From Desulfoferula mesophila (GTDB lineage Bacteria; Desulfobacterota; Desulfarculia; Desulfarculales; Desulfarculaceae), in NCBI RefSeq assembly GCF_037076455.1, contig NZ_AP028679.1:2991501-3055500 (forward strand): a DNA stretch of 64,000 nt, read 5' to 3'. The notes beneath the pieces are model-generated. The model saw nothing but the letters and a program-made list of their open reading frames with translations. It searched no databases and had not been told where the DNA came from. A program made the position numbers and the translations under genes. Positions 34,917 through 42,550 of the stretch are shown here, piece by piece; the first letter of the stretch is position 1; each line of letters begins with the position of its first letter.

Positions 34917-35034
34917 GGGCCCAGCCAGGCTACGGCAGACAAGGCATTCGGCAAGCGAAAGCCGCAGGCGTAGTAAAGCTACGTCGAGGCTTGAGCGCGC
35001 CGATAACGCCGCATGCCGGTGTCTGGCTGGATCC
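34917..35034 (+). repeat. Dispersed palindromic repeat, copy A
   Basis: Outer arms CCAGCCAG and CTGGCTGG (with AGGG/CCCT beyond) enclose an inner palindrome, GGCGTAG...CTACGTC at about 34966-34985, in a conserved GCCGCAGGCGTAG / CGTCGAGGC context. It fills the convergent gap exactly, from the cupin stop codon to the lutBA stop codon. It may act as a bidirectional terminator or be a mobile-type repeat. Confidence 0.75.
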
Positions 35035-37179
35035 CTACTTTTCCTTCTTGGCCTCGGCCAGGGCCTGGGCCAGATGCCGCACCTTGATGGGCGAGCCCAG
35101 TTGGTCCAGGCCGCCCTCCAGTTGCAGCACGCAGCCGGGGCAATCAGTGACCAGGGTGTCAGCCCCGGTGGCCGCCACCTGGCTGAGCTTGCGCTCCAGG
35201 ATGGCCGCCGAGAGCTCGGGGAAGTCCAGCGAATAGGACCCGCCGAAACCGCAGCACACCTCCTCGTCGTCATAGGGCCGGTACTCATAACCCGCCTGGG
35301 CAAGCAACTCCTTGGAGGCGTCGTGCACCCCCAGACCCCGGCAGAGGTGGCAGGGGGCGTGGTAGGCGAAGGAACGGTCCTGCTCCTGCCCCTGCGCCGA
35401 GCCCGTCTCCTTTTGCAGGAAGCTGGCCAGGTCGCTGACCTTGTCCGCCAGGTGCTGGGCCCGTTTGGCCCAGTCCGGGTCGTCGGCCAAAAGCTGGGGA
35501 TAGTTCTTCAGGTGGGAGGCGCAGGAGGCGCACAGGGTTAGCACGTAGTCGTGGTGCTCGGCGTCCAGGGCGGCCAGGTTTTGCCGGGCCACCTCCCGGG
35601 CGGTCTCCTCCTCGCTGGCCATGGCCGCGGGCAGGCCGCAGCAGGTCTGGTCCCGGGCGTAATCCACCTGAACGTTCTCGCCCTGGAGCAACCCCAGGAA
35701 GGCCTCGGCCTGCTCGGGATACACGAAGTCGATGAGGCAGCCGCCGAACAGGGCCACCTTGAGCCTTGGCGCGGCCGGGCGGGGGGCCAGGCGCTCCCAG
35801 CGGTCGCGCAGGGGCTCGGCCGTTACCACCGGCAGGCTGCGGAATTCCTGGCCCGGCGCGAAGAACAGGGGCAGGTGGCGGATGAGCCTCTCGCCCCCGG
35901 CCAGGGGCTTTTGGGCCAGATAGGCCTGGCGCAGCAGGAAGTGGAACAAGGGCCGGTTGTTCAGCACCCGGCGCAGGAGCTGGTTCTTGAGAGGGCGGCC
36001 CTCCTCGGCCATGACCAGCCCGGCGGTCTTTTTGATCAGCCCCGGCAGGTCGATGCCCGCCGGGCAGTTCACCTTGCAGGCTTGGCAGTTGAGGCAGTTC
36101 TTCACCAGCTCTCCGCCCGCCTCCAGGCCGTGGTAGAAGTAGGTGAGGATCAGGCCGATGGCCCCGATGTACACGTGGCCGTAGTGGTGGCCGCCCACCT
36201 TGCCGTAGATGGGGCACACGTTGGCGCAGGAGCCGCAGCGCAGACAGCGCAGGGCCTGGCTGAACACCGGGTCTTGGGACAGGGCCAGGCGGCCGTTGTC
36301 CAGAAACACGATGTGCAGCTCCTTGGTTCCGCCGTTGGCCGCGCACTCCACCGCCCCGGTGACCCAGGTGACGTAGGTGCTGATGGGCTGGCCGGTCACG
36401 GAGCGGGGCAACACCTGCAAAATTTTGAGCGGGGTGTTCAGGTCCGGCACCAGCTTTTCCAGGCCCACCAAAGCCACGTGCACCCGAGGCAGGGTGGTGA
36501 CCAGACGGGCGTTGCCCTCGTTGGTCACCGTGGCGATGGAGCCGGTGGAGGCTAGGGCGAAGTTGGCCCCGCTGATGCCCATGTCCGCTTCCAGCATGGC
36601 CTGGCGCAGCCGCTTGCGGGCCACCTCCACCAGGGCGGCGATGTCCTCGGGGTCCTGCTTTTCGCCGGTGACCTGGGTGAACAGCTCGGCCACCTGGCTG
36701 CGCGACAGGTGGATAGCCGGGGCCACCATGTGGCTGGGCTTCTCGTGGCGCAGTTGGATGATCCACTCCCCCAAATCGGTCTCGGTAACCTGCAGGCCCT
36801 GGGCCTCCAGGTAGGGGTTCAGGAATATCTCCTCGCTGGTCATGGACTTGGACTTGACCACCTTTTTGACCCCGGCCCGGGCCGCGATGCCCGCGATGAT
36901 CTCCCGGGCCTGGGCCGCGTCGCGGGCCAGGTGCACCGTGGCCCCGGCCGCCTCGGCCTTGGCCTTGAACTGCTCAAACAGCTCGGGCAGGTGGCCGATG
37001 GCCGCGTCCTTGGCCTCCCCCACCCCCTCGGCCAGGGCCGGGAAGTCCAAACCCGCGAAACCGGCCGCCCGGGCCCCCCGGTAGTGGGTCTGGAAGCGGG
37101 CCAGGGTCTGGCCCAGGAAGCGGTTGTCCAGGGCGCCCTTAAGGCTCTGGTGATAGCGGCGGCGGGAGGCGCGGCTCAT
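35035..37179 (-). CDS. LutB-LutA fusion: LUD / ferredoxin / CCG lactate-oxidation protein
   Basis: A 714-residue protein combining two normally separate subunits of the LutABC (LldEFG) L-lactate dehydrogenase complex. Residues about 60-300 form the LUD domain (EEIFLNPYLEAQGL; ASTGSIATVTNEGNARL). Two 4Fe-4S motifs follow: CLRCGSCANVCPIYG (about 313) and CLNCQACKVNCPAG (about 363). The last 240 residues are LutA-like with two CCG clusters, CCGLPAAM (about 513) and CCGFGGSYS (about 641). It would move electrons from lactate to the quinone pool or another carrier. The start has GGAGG upstream and overlaps lutC (ATGA). Confidence 0.9.
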   Translation of the reverse strand: MSRASRRRYHQSLKGALDNRFLGQTLARFQTHYRGARAAGFAGLDFPALAEGVGEAKDAAIGHLPELFEQFKAKAEAAGATVHLARDAAQAREIIAGIAARAGVKKVVKSKSMTSEEIFLNPYLEAQGLQVTETDLGEWIIQLRHEKPSHMVAPAIHLSRSQVAELFTQVTGEKQDPEDIAALVEVARKRLRQAMLEADMGISGANFALASTGSIATVTNEGNARLVTTLPRVHVALVGLEKLVPDLNTPLKILQVLPRSVTGQPISTYVTWVTGAVECAANGGTKELHIVFLDNGRLALSQDPVFSQALRCLRCGSCANVCPIYGKVGGHHYGHVYIGAIGLILTYFYHGLEAGGELVKNCLNCQACKVNCPAGIDLPGLIKKTAGLVMAEEGRPLKNQLLRRVLNNRPLFHFLLRQAYLAQKPLAGGERLIRHLPLFFAPGQEFRSLPVVTAEPLRDRWERLAPRPAAPRLKVALFGGCLIDFVYPEQAEAFLGLLQGENVQVDYARDQTCCGLPAAMASEEETAREVARQNLAALDAEHHDYVLTLCASCASHLKNYPQLLADDPDWAKRAQHLADKVSDLASFLQKETGSAQGQEQDRSFAYHAPCHLCRGLGVHDASKELLAQAGYEYRPYDDEEVCCGFGGSYSLDFPELSAAILERKLSQVAATGADTLVTDCPGCVLQLEGGLDQLGSPIKVRHLAQALAEAKKEK

Positions 37180-37730
37180 GATTGGTCCTCCAGCAGCAAT
37201 ATGTGCAGACGGCGGGGGCCGTGGGCCCCCAGGGTGAGCACCAGCTCGATGTCGGCGGTGCGGCTGGGCCCGGTGATGAAGGCCAGGTAGCCCGGAGCCT
37301 GAGACAGGGTCTGGTTCAGCTCCCCTTCCAGGGCGAACAGGTCCGTGCGCAGGTTGGCGGCGGGCAGCACGGCCACGTGGGTCTCGGCCAACATGGTGGC
37401 CAGGCGCAGCTGCTCCGAGGCCGAGTCCACCACGATGGTGCCGCTCTCGGCCACCCCCCACTGGGCCCGGGTGAGCCCGGTGTGGAAATCCCCCACCCGC
37501 TCCCTAAGGCCCTGGGTGATCAGCTCCAGGCCCTCGGCGGCGCAGGCGGCGCGGATCGCGGCCGTCTCGCCCTCGTCCCAGCCCGGCGCGGCCAGGCACT
37601 TGCCGCCCTGCTCTTTAGTCAGGCGGGCGGCCCGGGCAAAGGCCTCCTCCAGGCCGGCCACCGGGGTGACCACCGCCGCCACCGCTTGGGCCTGGCGGAC
37701 GAATTCAGCTCGCAGTTCGTCTTGCTTCAA
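37176..37730 (-). CDS. lutC: LutC-like LUD-domain protein
   Basis: A 184-residue LUD (DUF162) protein, the third component of LutABC-type lactate oxidation. Recognisable blocks are TRAQWGVAESGTIVVDS, AETHVAVLPAANLRT and GYLAFITGPSRTADIELVL, which ends in LGAHGPRRLHILLL. The start is TTG (protein begins MKQDELRAEF) with GGGAG 6 nt upstream; a longer frame to 37757 has no site. It is coupled to the LutB-LutA fusion and is divergent from the glcD gene. Confidence 0.88.
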   Translation of the reverse strand: MKQDELRAEFVRQAQAVAAVVTPVAGLEEAFARAARLTKEQGGKCLAAPGWDEGETAAIRAACAAEGLELITQGLRERVGDFHTGLTRAQWGVAESGTIVVDSASEQLRLATMLAETHVAVLPAANLRTDLFALEGELNQTLSQAPGYLAFITGPSRTADIELVLTLGAHGPRRLHILLLEDQS

Positions 37731-37803
37731 GGTCTTCTCCCATTTCGGACACCCCAATATTAGCAGATCATAGGCCGGTTAGAACCCGTTCGCCTACTTG
37801 CCG

Positions 37804-37832
37804 TTTCCAAAATGTGCTTGAACGCTTATAGT
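37804..37832 (+). promoter_or_regulatory. Candidate promoter for the glcD-type gene
   Basis: TTTCCA, 17 nt, TATAGT in the divergent lutC/glcD gap. The -10 box is 5 of 6; the -35 is 4 of 6. A transcript would start about 30 nt before the coding region. No clear operator palindrome was found. Confidence 0.5.
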
Positions 37833-37869
37833 ATTGGGGTTCCTGCCATGAACCACGCCGGGAGGGATG

Positions 37870-39252
37870 ATGAGCACCGCCGCCCTGCACCAGGAGTTCG
37901 CGCGCATCGCGGGCCCGGAGAACGTCTTTAAGGACGCCTCGGACCTACTCACCTATTCCTACGACGCGGCCCTGTTGCCCAGCCAGCCGCCCGGCCTGGC
38001 GGTGCGGCCCACCACCCTGGAGGCCCTGGGACAGGTGGTGCGCCTGTGCAACCAGGAGGGCCTGCCCCTCACCGTGCGCGGCGCCGGCACCAACCTGAGC
38101 GGCGGGACCATCCCGGCCCGGGAAGGGGTGGTGGTGGTCACCACCGCCCTGAACCGCATCGTGGAGATAAACCAAGAGGACCTCTACGCGGTGGTGGAGC
38201 CGGGGGTGATCAACGCCCGGTTGTTCGCGGAGGCCCAAAAGCTGGGGCTGTTCTACCCCCCGGACCCCGGCAGCCAGGCGGTGTCCACCCTGGGGGGCAA
38301 CGTGGCCGAAAACTCCGGCGGGCTCCGGGGGCTCAAGTACGGGGTGACCCGCGACTACGTCATGGGTCTGAGCTTTTTCGACACCGAGGGCCAGTTGGTG
38401 AAGACCGGCTCGCGCACCGTGAAATGCGCCACCGGCTACAACCTGGCCGGGCTGATGGTGGGCTCCGAGGGCACCCTGGGGGTGTTCGGCCAGATCATCC
38501 TCAGGCTGATCCCCCCGCCGGCGGCCAGCCGGGCCCTGCTGGCGGTGTTCGACCGGGTGCAGGCGGCCAGCGAGACCGTGGCCGCCATCATCGCCGCGCG
38601 CATCACCCCCGCCACCCTGGAGTTCTTGGACAACTTCACCATTCGCACGGTGGAGGAATTTTCCGGGGCCGGTCTGCCCACCGAGGCGGCGGCCCTGCTG
38701 TTGATCGAGGTGGACGGCCACCCGGCCCAGGTGGCCGAGGAGGCCCAGAAGGTCCAGGAGATCTGCCGGGCCCAAGGAGCCACCCTGGTGCGCCCGGCGG
38801 CCGACGCGGCGGAAAAGGAGCGCATCTGGACCGCCAGGCGGGCGGCCATCCCCGCCCTGGCCCGGCTCAAGCCCTCGGTGGTGCTGGAAGACGCCACGGT
38901 GCCCCGCAGCAAGGTGCCCGAGCTGGTGCGCTTCATCAACGATTTGGCCAAGCGCTACGAGCTGACCATCGGCACCTTCGGCCACGCGGGCGACGGCAAC
39001 CTGCACCCCACCATCGTCTTTGACCAGCGCGACGCCGAGCAGGAGAAGCGGGTGCGCCAGGCGGTGGAGGAGCTGTTCGACCGGGCCCTGGCCCTGGGCG
39101 GCACCCTGTCCGGAGAGCACGGCCTGGGGCTGACCAAGACCCGCTTTTTGGTCAAGGAGGTGGGCAAGGCCACCATCGCCTGGTCCCGGCGGCTCAAGCG
39201 GGCCATGGACCCCAAGGGCATCCTGAACCCCGGCAAGATCGTGGGGGCCTAG
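37870..39252 (+). CDS. FAD-linked D-lactate/glycolate dehydrogenase (GlcD type)
   Basis: A 460-residue flavoprotein of the VAO/PCMH family with a C-terminal FAD-oxidase domain. FAD contacts include LPLTVRGAGTNLSGGTIPA and PGSQAVSTLGGNVAENSGG. The C-terminal block TIGTFGHAGDGNLHPTIVFD has the substrate/metal His, and GEHGLGLTK is characteristic. It oxidises a 2-hydroxyacid (D-lactate or glycolate). The following GlcF-type gene is its likely electron acceptor. ATGATG at 37867: the second ATG is preferred because GGAG sits 5 nt before it. Confidence 0.92.
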   Translation: MSTAALHQEFARIAGPENVFKDASDLLTYSYDAALLPSQPPGLAVRPTTLEALGQVVRLCNQEGLPLTVRGAGTNLSGGTIPAREGVVVVTTALNRIVEINQEDLYAVVEPGVINARLFAEAQKLGLFYPPDPGSQAVSTLGGNVAENSGGLRGLKYGVTRDYVMGLSFFDTEGQLVKTGSRTVKCATGYNLAGLMVGSEGTLGVFGQIILRLIPPPAASRALLAVFDRVQAASETVAAIIAARITPATLEFLDNFTIRTVEEFSGAGLPTEAAALLLIEVDGHPAQVAEEAQKVQEICRAQGATLVRPAADAAEKERIWTARRAAIPALARLKPSVVLEDATVPRSKVPELVRFINDLAKRYELTIGTFGHAGDGNLHPTIVFDQRDAEQEKRVRQAVEELFDRALALGGTLSGEHGLGLTKTRFLVKEVGKATIAWSRRLKRAMDPKGILNPGKIVGA

Positions 39253-39270
39253 CCCGGATACTCCATGAAG

Positions 39271-39306
39271 GCTGTGCGGCAATACGCAGCTGTGCGGCAA
39301 TACGCA
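39271..39306 (+). repeat. Tandem 18-bp direct repeat, two copies
   Basis: GCTGTGCGGCAATACGCA occurs twice without a gap, just inside the left inverted repeat of the MITE-like segment. Two units only; not a CRISPR. Confidence 0.9.
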
Positions 39307-39376
39307 AAAGATTTAATCCATGAGGTCCCAATGAAAAGTATTTCCATACTCACCGCGCAGGGATTACACCAAACCT

Positions 39377-39497
39377 CGGCACAGCCGGCCAGCGGCGGAC
39401 AAGGCGCCTGGCAAAGGAGGGCCGCAGGCGTAGCCAAAGCTGCGTCGAGGCCCGAGTGCAGCCAGCAACGCCGTATGCCGGTGGCCGGCGCAGCCGG
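39377..39497 (+). repeat. Dispersed palindromic repeat, copy B (121 nt)
   Basis: From CGGCACAGCC to GGCGCAGCCGG, with the inner GCCGCAGGCGTAG / GCGTCGAGGC core. It has the same 121-nt length as the inverted copy at 62923-63043, although many positions differ, including paired changes in the inner stem. Confidence 0.75.
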
Positions 39498-39527
39498 ACG
39501 CGCCGCCTCCATGGAGTATCTGGGCTA

Positions 39528-40820
39528 ATGGGTAGCGTCACCCAGCTGGCCCGGCTCTTGGCCGAGCTGGACGAGCAGCTCATCACCTGCATGCGCTGCG
39601 GCTTTTGCCAGAGCGTGTGCCCCCTGTACGGCGAGACCGGCCGCGAGGCGGACGTGGCCCGGGGCAAGCTGGCCCTCTTGGACGGCCTGGCCCACGAGAT
39701 GCTCCAAGACCCCCACGGGGTGCGCGAGCGCCTGGAGCGCTGCCTGTTGTGCGGCTCCTGCGCGGCCAACTGCCCCAGCGGGGTAAAGGTGCTGGATATC
39801 TTCCTCAAGGCCCGGGCCATCCTGAGCGGCTATCTGGGCCTGCCCCCGGCCAAGCAGCTCTTGTTCCGCCAGGTGCTGGCCCGCCCGGCCCTGTTCAACC
39901 GGCTCATGTCCCTGGCCCCCCGCTTCGAGAACCTGCTCACCAGGCCGGTGGACAGCCTGCTGGACACCTCTTGCGCCCGCTTCACCTCCCCCCTGGGTCA
40001 GCGCCACCTAAAACGCCTGGCCCGGGTGCCCCTGCACCGCCTGGAGCCGCCGCGCTCCACCCCGGCCGGGGCCTCGGGACTCCGGGTGGCCTTTTTCGCG
40101 GGCTGCCTCATCGACAAGCTCTATCCGGCGGCGGGGCGCGCCGCCCTAAAGGCCCTGGAGCACCACGGGGTGGGGGTGGAGATGCCCGCCGAGGAGGCCT
40201 GCTGCGGCATACCCGCCCTGTCGGCCGGGGACATGCCCACCTTCAACAAGCTTCTGGGCCACAACCTGGCCCGCCTGGACCCAGGGCGCTTCGACTATTT
40301 GGTGACCGCCTGCGCCACCTGCGCGGGCACCATCCACCAGCTCTGGCCCCTGATGTGCGCCTCCCTAAGCCCCGCCGCCCAGGAGCGGGCCCGTGCCCTG
40401 GCCGCCAAGACCAGGGACGTGAGCCAGTTCCTGGTGGAGACGGACCTGGTACAGGGCCAAGCCCCCGCGCCCGATCCCCAGGCCCAGCCGCTGACCTATC
40501 ACGATCCCTGCCACCTCAAGAAATCCCTGGGGGTGTTTCGGGAGCCACGCCGCCTGCTGGCCGCCAACCCGGCCTGGCGCCTGGTGGAGATGACCGAGAG
40601 CGACTGGTGCTGCGGCCTGGGCGGCAGCTTCAGCCTGGAGCACTACGACCTGTCCCAGCGGATCGGCAAGCACAAGCTGGAGCACATCGCGGCCAGCGGT
40701 GCGGCCACGGTGGCCACCGGCTGCCCGGCCTGCATGTTGCAGATCAGCGACCAGCTGTCCCAGGCGGGCCGCCGGGTGGCGGTGAAGCACTATCTGGAGA
40801 TCTACGCCGATACCCTCTAG
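39528..40820 (+). CDS. Glycolate/lactate oxidase iron-sulfur subunit (GlcF type)
   Basis: A 430-residue protein with two N-terminal 4Fe-4S motifs, CMRCGFCQSVCPLYG (about 21-35) and CLLCGSCAANCPSG (about 74-87). Two CCG domains follow, CCGIPALSAGD (about 224) and CCGLGGSFSLEH (about 361). It passes electrons from the FAD subunit to the membrane. The start at MGSVTQLARL was chosen because the upstream frame lies in the repeat segment. It is separated from glcD by the 280-nt MITE-like element, which may alter co-expression. Confidence 0.92.
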   Translation: MGSVTQLARLLAELDEQLITCMRCGFCQSVCPLYGETGREADVARGKLALLDGLAHEMLQDPHGVRERLERCLLCGSCAANCPSGVKVLDIFLKARAILSGYLGLPPAKQLLFRQVLARPALFNRLMSLAPRFENLLTRPVDSLLDTSCARFTSPLGQRHLKRLARVPLHRLEPPRSTPAGASGLRVAFFAGCLIDKLYPAAGRAALKALEHHGVGVEMPAEEACCGIPALSAGDMPTFNKLLGHNLARLDPGRFDYLVTACATCAGTIHQLWPLMCASLSPAAQERARALAAKTRDVSQFLVETDLVQGQAPAPDPQAQPLTYHDPCHLKKSLGVFREPRRLLAANPAWRLVEMTESDWCCGLGGSFSLEHYDLSQRIGKHKLEHIAASGAATVATGCPACMLQISDQLSQAGRRVAVKHYLEIYADTL

Positions 40821-40837
40821 AAACGGCACGACGCGAA

Positions 40838-40867
40838 AAGGGACGGCCCAACGGGCCGTCCCTTGCA
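40838..40867. terminator. Terminator between glcF-type and kinase/BON genes
   Basis: AAGGGACGGCCC and GGGCCGTCCCTT form a near-perfect 12-bp stem with a tiny loop, flanked by A-rich and T-rich bases. It can serve both converging genes. Confidence 0.88.
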
Positions 40868-40897
40868 TTTGTGCGGCACAGCGCCCTAGGCGCGGCG

Positions 40898-41716
40898 CTA
40901 GAAGGTAAGGTCGGTGTGGCGCAGCTGGTTGTCCACCTCGGTGACCTCGGGGGTGTTCTTGGCGATCTCCTCGGCCTTCTTCACCGCCTCCCGGTCCAGA
41001 ACCGCCCCGGTGAGCACCAGGCGTCCCTTGCCATGGGTTTCCACTTCCACGTCGCGGGCGGGGAAGGTGGGCACCTTCTTCTTGATCAGCGCCTCGACCC
41101 GCTTGGCCAGGGCCAAGTCGGAGTACTTGTTCTTTTGCTCGTCGCTGACGGGCCCCAATTCCTTGGCCGCCAGACAGACCACGTCAGCCAGCAACTCCTG
41201 GGGCAGATCCGTGGAGTTGAGCACCATGTCGTAGAGGCTCCAGTCGTTGAGGTCCACCTGGAAGATGCTCTCGATCAGCGAACGCCGCTGCCGGTCGAAG
41301 TGGCGCACATAGTCCGCGGCCTCCTCCAGGCTCACGTTCTTGCGCTTGGCGATACGCTCCATGCGGAGGCGGAAAGGAGCCACGATGCGCACCTTGAGAA
41401 CCTTGGGCTGACCGGCCAGGACGATCTGGGAACCCCGGCCGCGCATCACCACGTCGCCCATGGCCGCTTGCTGATATATCAGGGAAGCGAAAAGGCTGGA
41501 GCCGGCAGGATCGCGAAAGAAGACGCGCTCGAAAAAGCCGGCGGGCTGCTCGGTTTCAAAAGTGCGGCAAATATCCGCCAATTCCTTGTCGCATTGCATG
41601 GCCAACTGATGGATATCGGCCACGCCGATGACCTTGATGCCCAACTGGTCGGCCGCCTGCTGGGATATCTCGTCTCCCAGGGAGCCGACCTTGCGCGAGA
41701 TTGCCACTATAGCCAT
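40898..41716 (-). CDS. Cytidylate kinase-like domain fused to a BON domain
   Basis: A 272-residue protein. Residues 1-200 resemble the cytidylate kinase-like family (PF13189): AISRKVGSLGDEISQQAADQLG in place of a P-loop, MRGRGSQIVLAGQPKVLKVRIVA, and RRSLIESIFQVDLNDWSLYDMV. Residues about 205-270 form a BON domain (LAKRVEALIKKKVPTFPARDV; GRLVLTGAVLDREAVKKAEE), usually a phospholipid or ligand-binding module. The first domain lacks a canonical GxxGxGK(S/T), so nucleotide kinase activity is doubtful. No export signal is present. Confidence 0.82.
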   Translation of the reverse strand: MAIVAISRKVGSLGDEISQQAADQLGIKVIGVADIHQLAMQCDKELADICRTFETEQPAGFFERVFFRDPAGSSLFASLIYQQAAMGDVVMRGRGSQIVLAGQPKVLKVRIVAPFRLRMERIAKRKNVSLEEAADYVRHFDRQRRSLIESIFQVDLNDWSLYDMVLNSTDLPQELLADVVCLAAKELGPVSDEQKNKYSDLALAKRVEALIKKKVPTFPARDVEVETHGKGRLVLTGAVLDREAVKKAEEIAKNTPEVTEVDNQLRHTDLTF

Positions 41717-41881
41717 TTATCACCTTCCGCTTGATTGTTAGCCGCAGCCCAGACGCAACGCGGGGCCCGCCAAGGGCAACCATCCTCAGTGCTTTTGGTT
41801 CATGTTAGCAGAACAACGCTCCCAGGGGAATGATTGGCTCGGCGGCCCTTGGGGCGGGCCGCCGAATGTGCTAACTTCATT

Positions 41882-41909
41882 TTGGCAGCAAAACGACCGG
41901 CTATATACT
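41882..41909 (+). promoter_or_regulatory. Promoter for the nitroreductase gene
   Basis: TTGGCA, 16 nt, TATACT. The -10 box ends 22 nt before the ATG at 41932, which has GGAGG about 8 nt upstream. Confidence 0.7.
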
Positions 41910-41931
41910 ACCGCTACTTGGAGGATTCTTG

Positions 41932-42471
41932 ATGGAACTGATGCAGGCCATCCGGGAGCGCAGGAGCATCCGCAAATTCGACGATCGTCCGGTGAGCGAC
42001 GAGGTGGTGGCAAGACTGATGGAAGCGGTGATGTTCTCTCCCTCCTGGGCCAACACCCAGTGCTGGGAGTTGGTGCAGGTGAAAGATCCGGCCCGGCGCG
42101 AAGGGTTGCAGCATACCCTGAGCAAGGGCAACCCCGCCACCAAGGCCATCGTCAGCGCTCCCGCCCTGTTCGTGATTTGCGCCCGCCTGGAAGCCTCGGG
42201 ATATTATAATGGGAAGGTGACCACCAAGTTTGGCGATTGGTTCATGTTCGACCTGGGCATAGCCTGCCAGAGCCTGTGCCTGGCCGCCTTTGACCAGGGC
42301 CTTGGCACGGTCGTCGTGGGCCTTTTTGACCACGACGCGGCCGGCAAGGTGATCAATTTGCCTTCGGGCTACGAAGTGGTGGCCATGATACCGGCGGGAT
42401 ACCCGGCCCAGGAGGTAAAAGCCCCCAAGCGGCGGCCTCCCGAGGAGTTTCTGCGGGTGGACGGGTTTTAG
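41932..42471 (+). CDS. Nitroreductase family protein
   Basis: A 179-residue FMN-dependent oxidoreductase. MELMQAIRERRSIRKFDDRPV is the classical N-terminal FMN contact, followed by MFSPSWANTQCWELVQV. The middle LGIACQSLCLAAFDQGLGTVVVGLFD and VVAMIPAGYPAQEVKAPKRR complete the fold. It would reduce quinones, nitro compounds or flavin-linked substrates with NAD(P)H; the physiological substrate is unknown. ATG was preferred to the TTG directly before it by spacing to GGAGG. Confidence 0.9.
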   Translation: MELMQAIRERRSIRKFDDRPVSDEVVARLMEAVMFSPSWANTQCWELVQVKDPARREGLQHTLSKGNPATKAIVSAPALFVICARLEASGYYNGKVTTKFGDWFMFDLGIACQSLCLAAFDQGLGTVVVGLFDHDAAGKVINLPSGYEVVAMIPAGYPAQEVKAPKRRPPEEFLRVDGF

Positions 42472-42502
42472 GCCGACCCAATTTTTAGACCAATAAATTC
42501 AG

Positions 42503-42531
42503 CCCCCGCCGCCTTGGGGCGGGGAAGTTTT
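42503..42531 (+). terminator. Terminator/leader hairpin before the aldolase gene
   Basis: CCCCGCC and GGCGGGG pair around CTTGG, followed by AAGTTTT. It lies after the nitroreductase stop and 20 nt before the aldolase ATG, so it could end the first transcript and limit read-through. Confidence 0.6.
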
Positions 42532-42550
42532 CACGAGAAAGGATAAGGGT

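Larger units (their letters stand above)
39249..39528. mobile_element. MITE-like segment with 24-nt terminal inverted repeats
   Basis: The left end (39249-39272) and the right end (39505-39528) are inverted copies with three mismatches in 24 nt, sharing GATACTCCATG. The 280-nt interval holds no gene. It contains a tandem 18-bp repeat (39271-39306) and a full copy of the dispersed palindromic repeat (39377-39497). It covers the glcD stop codon and reaches the ATG of the glcF-type gene, whose GGAG ribosome site lies inside the right repeat. No transposase is present. Confidence 0.65.

Noticed and set aside
39271-39306. CRISPR-like direct repeats
   Set aside because: Only two 18-bp units joined without spacers; no cas genes.
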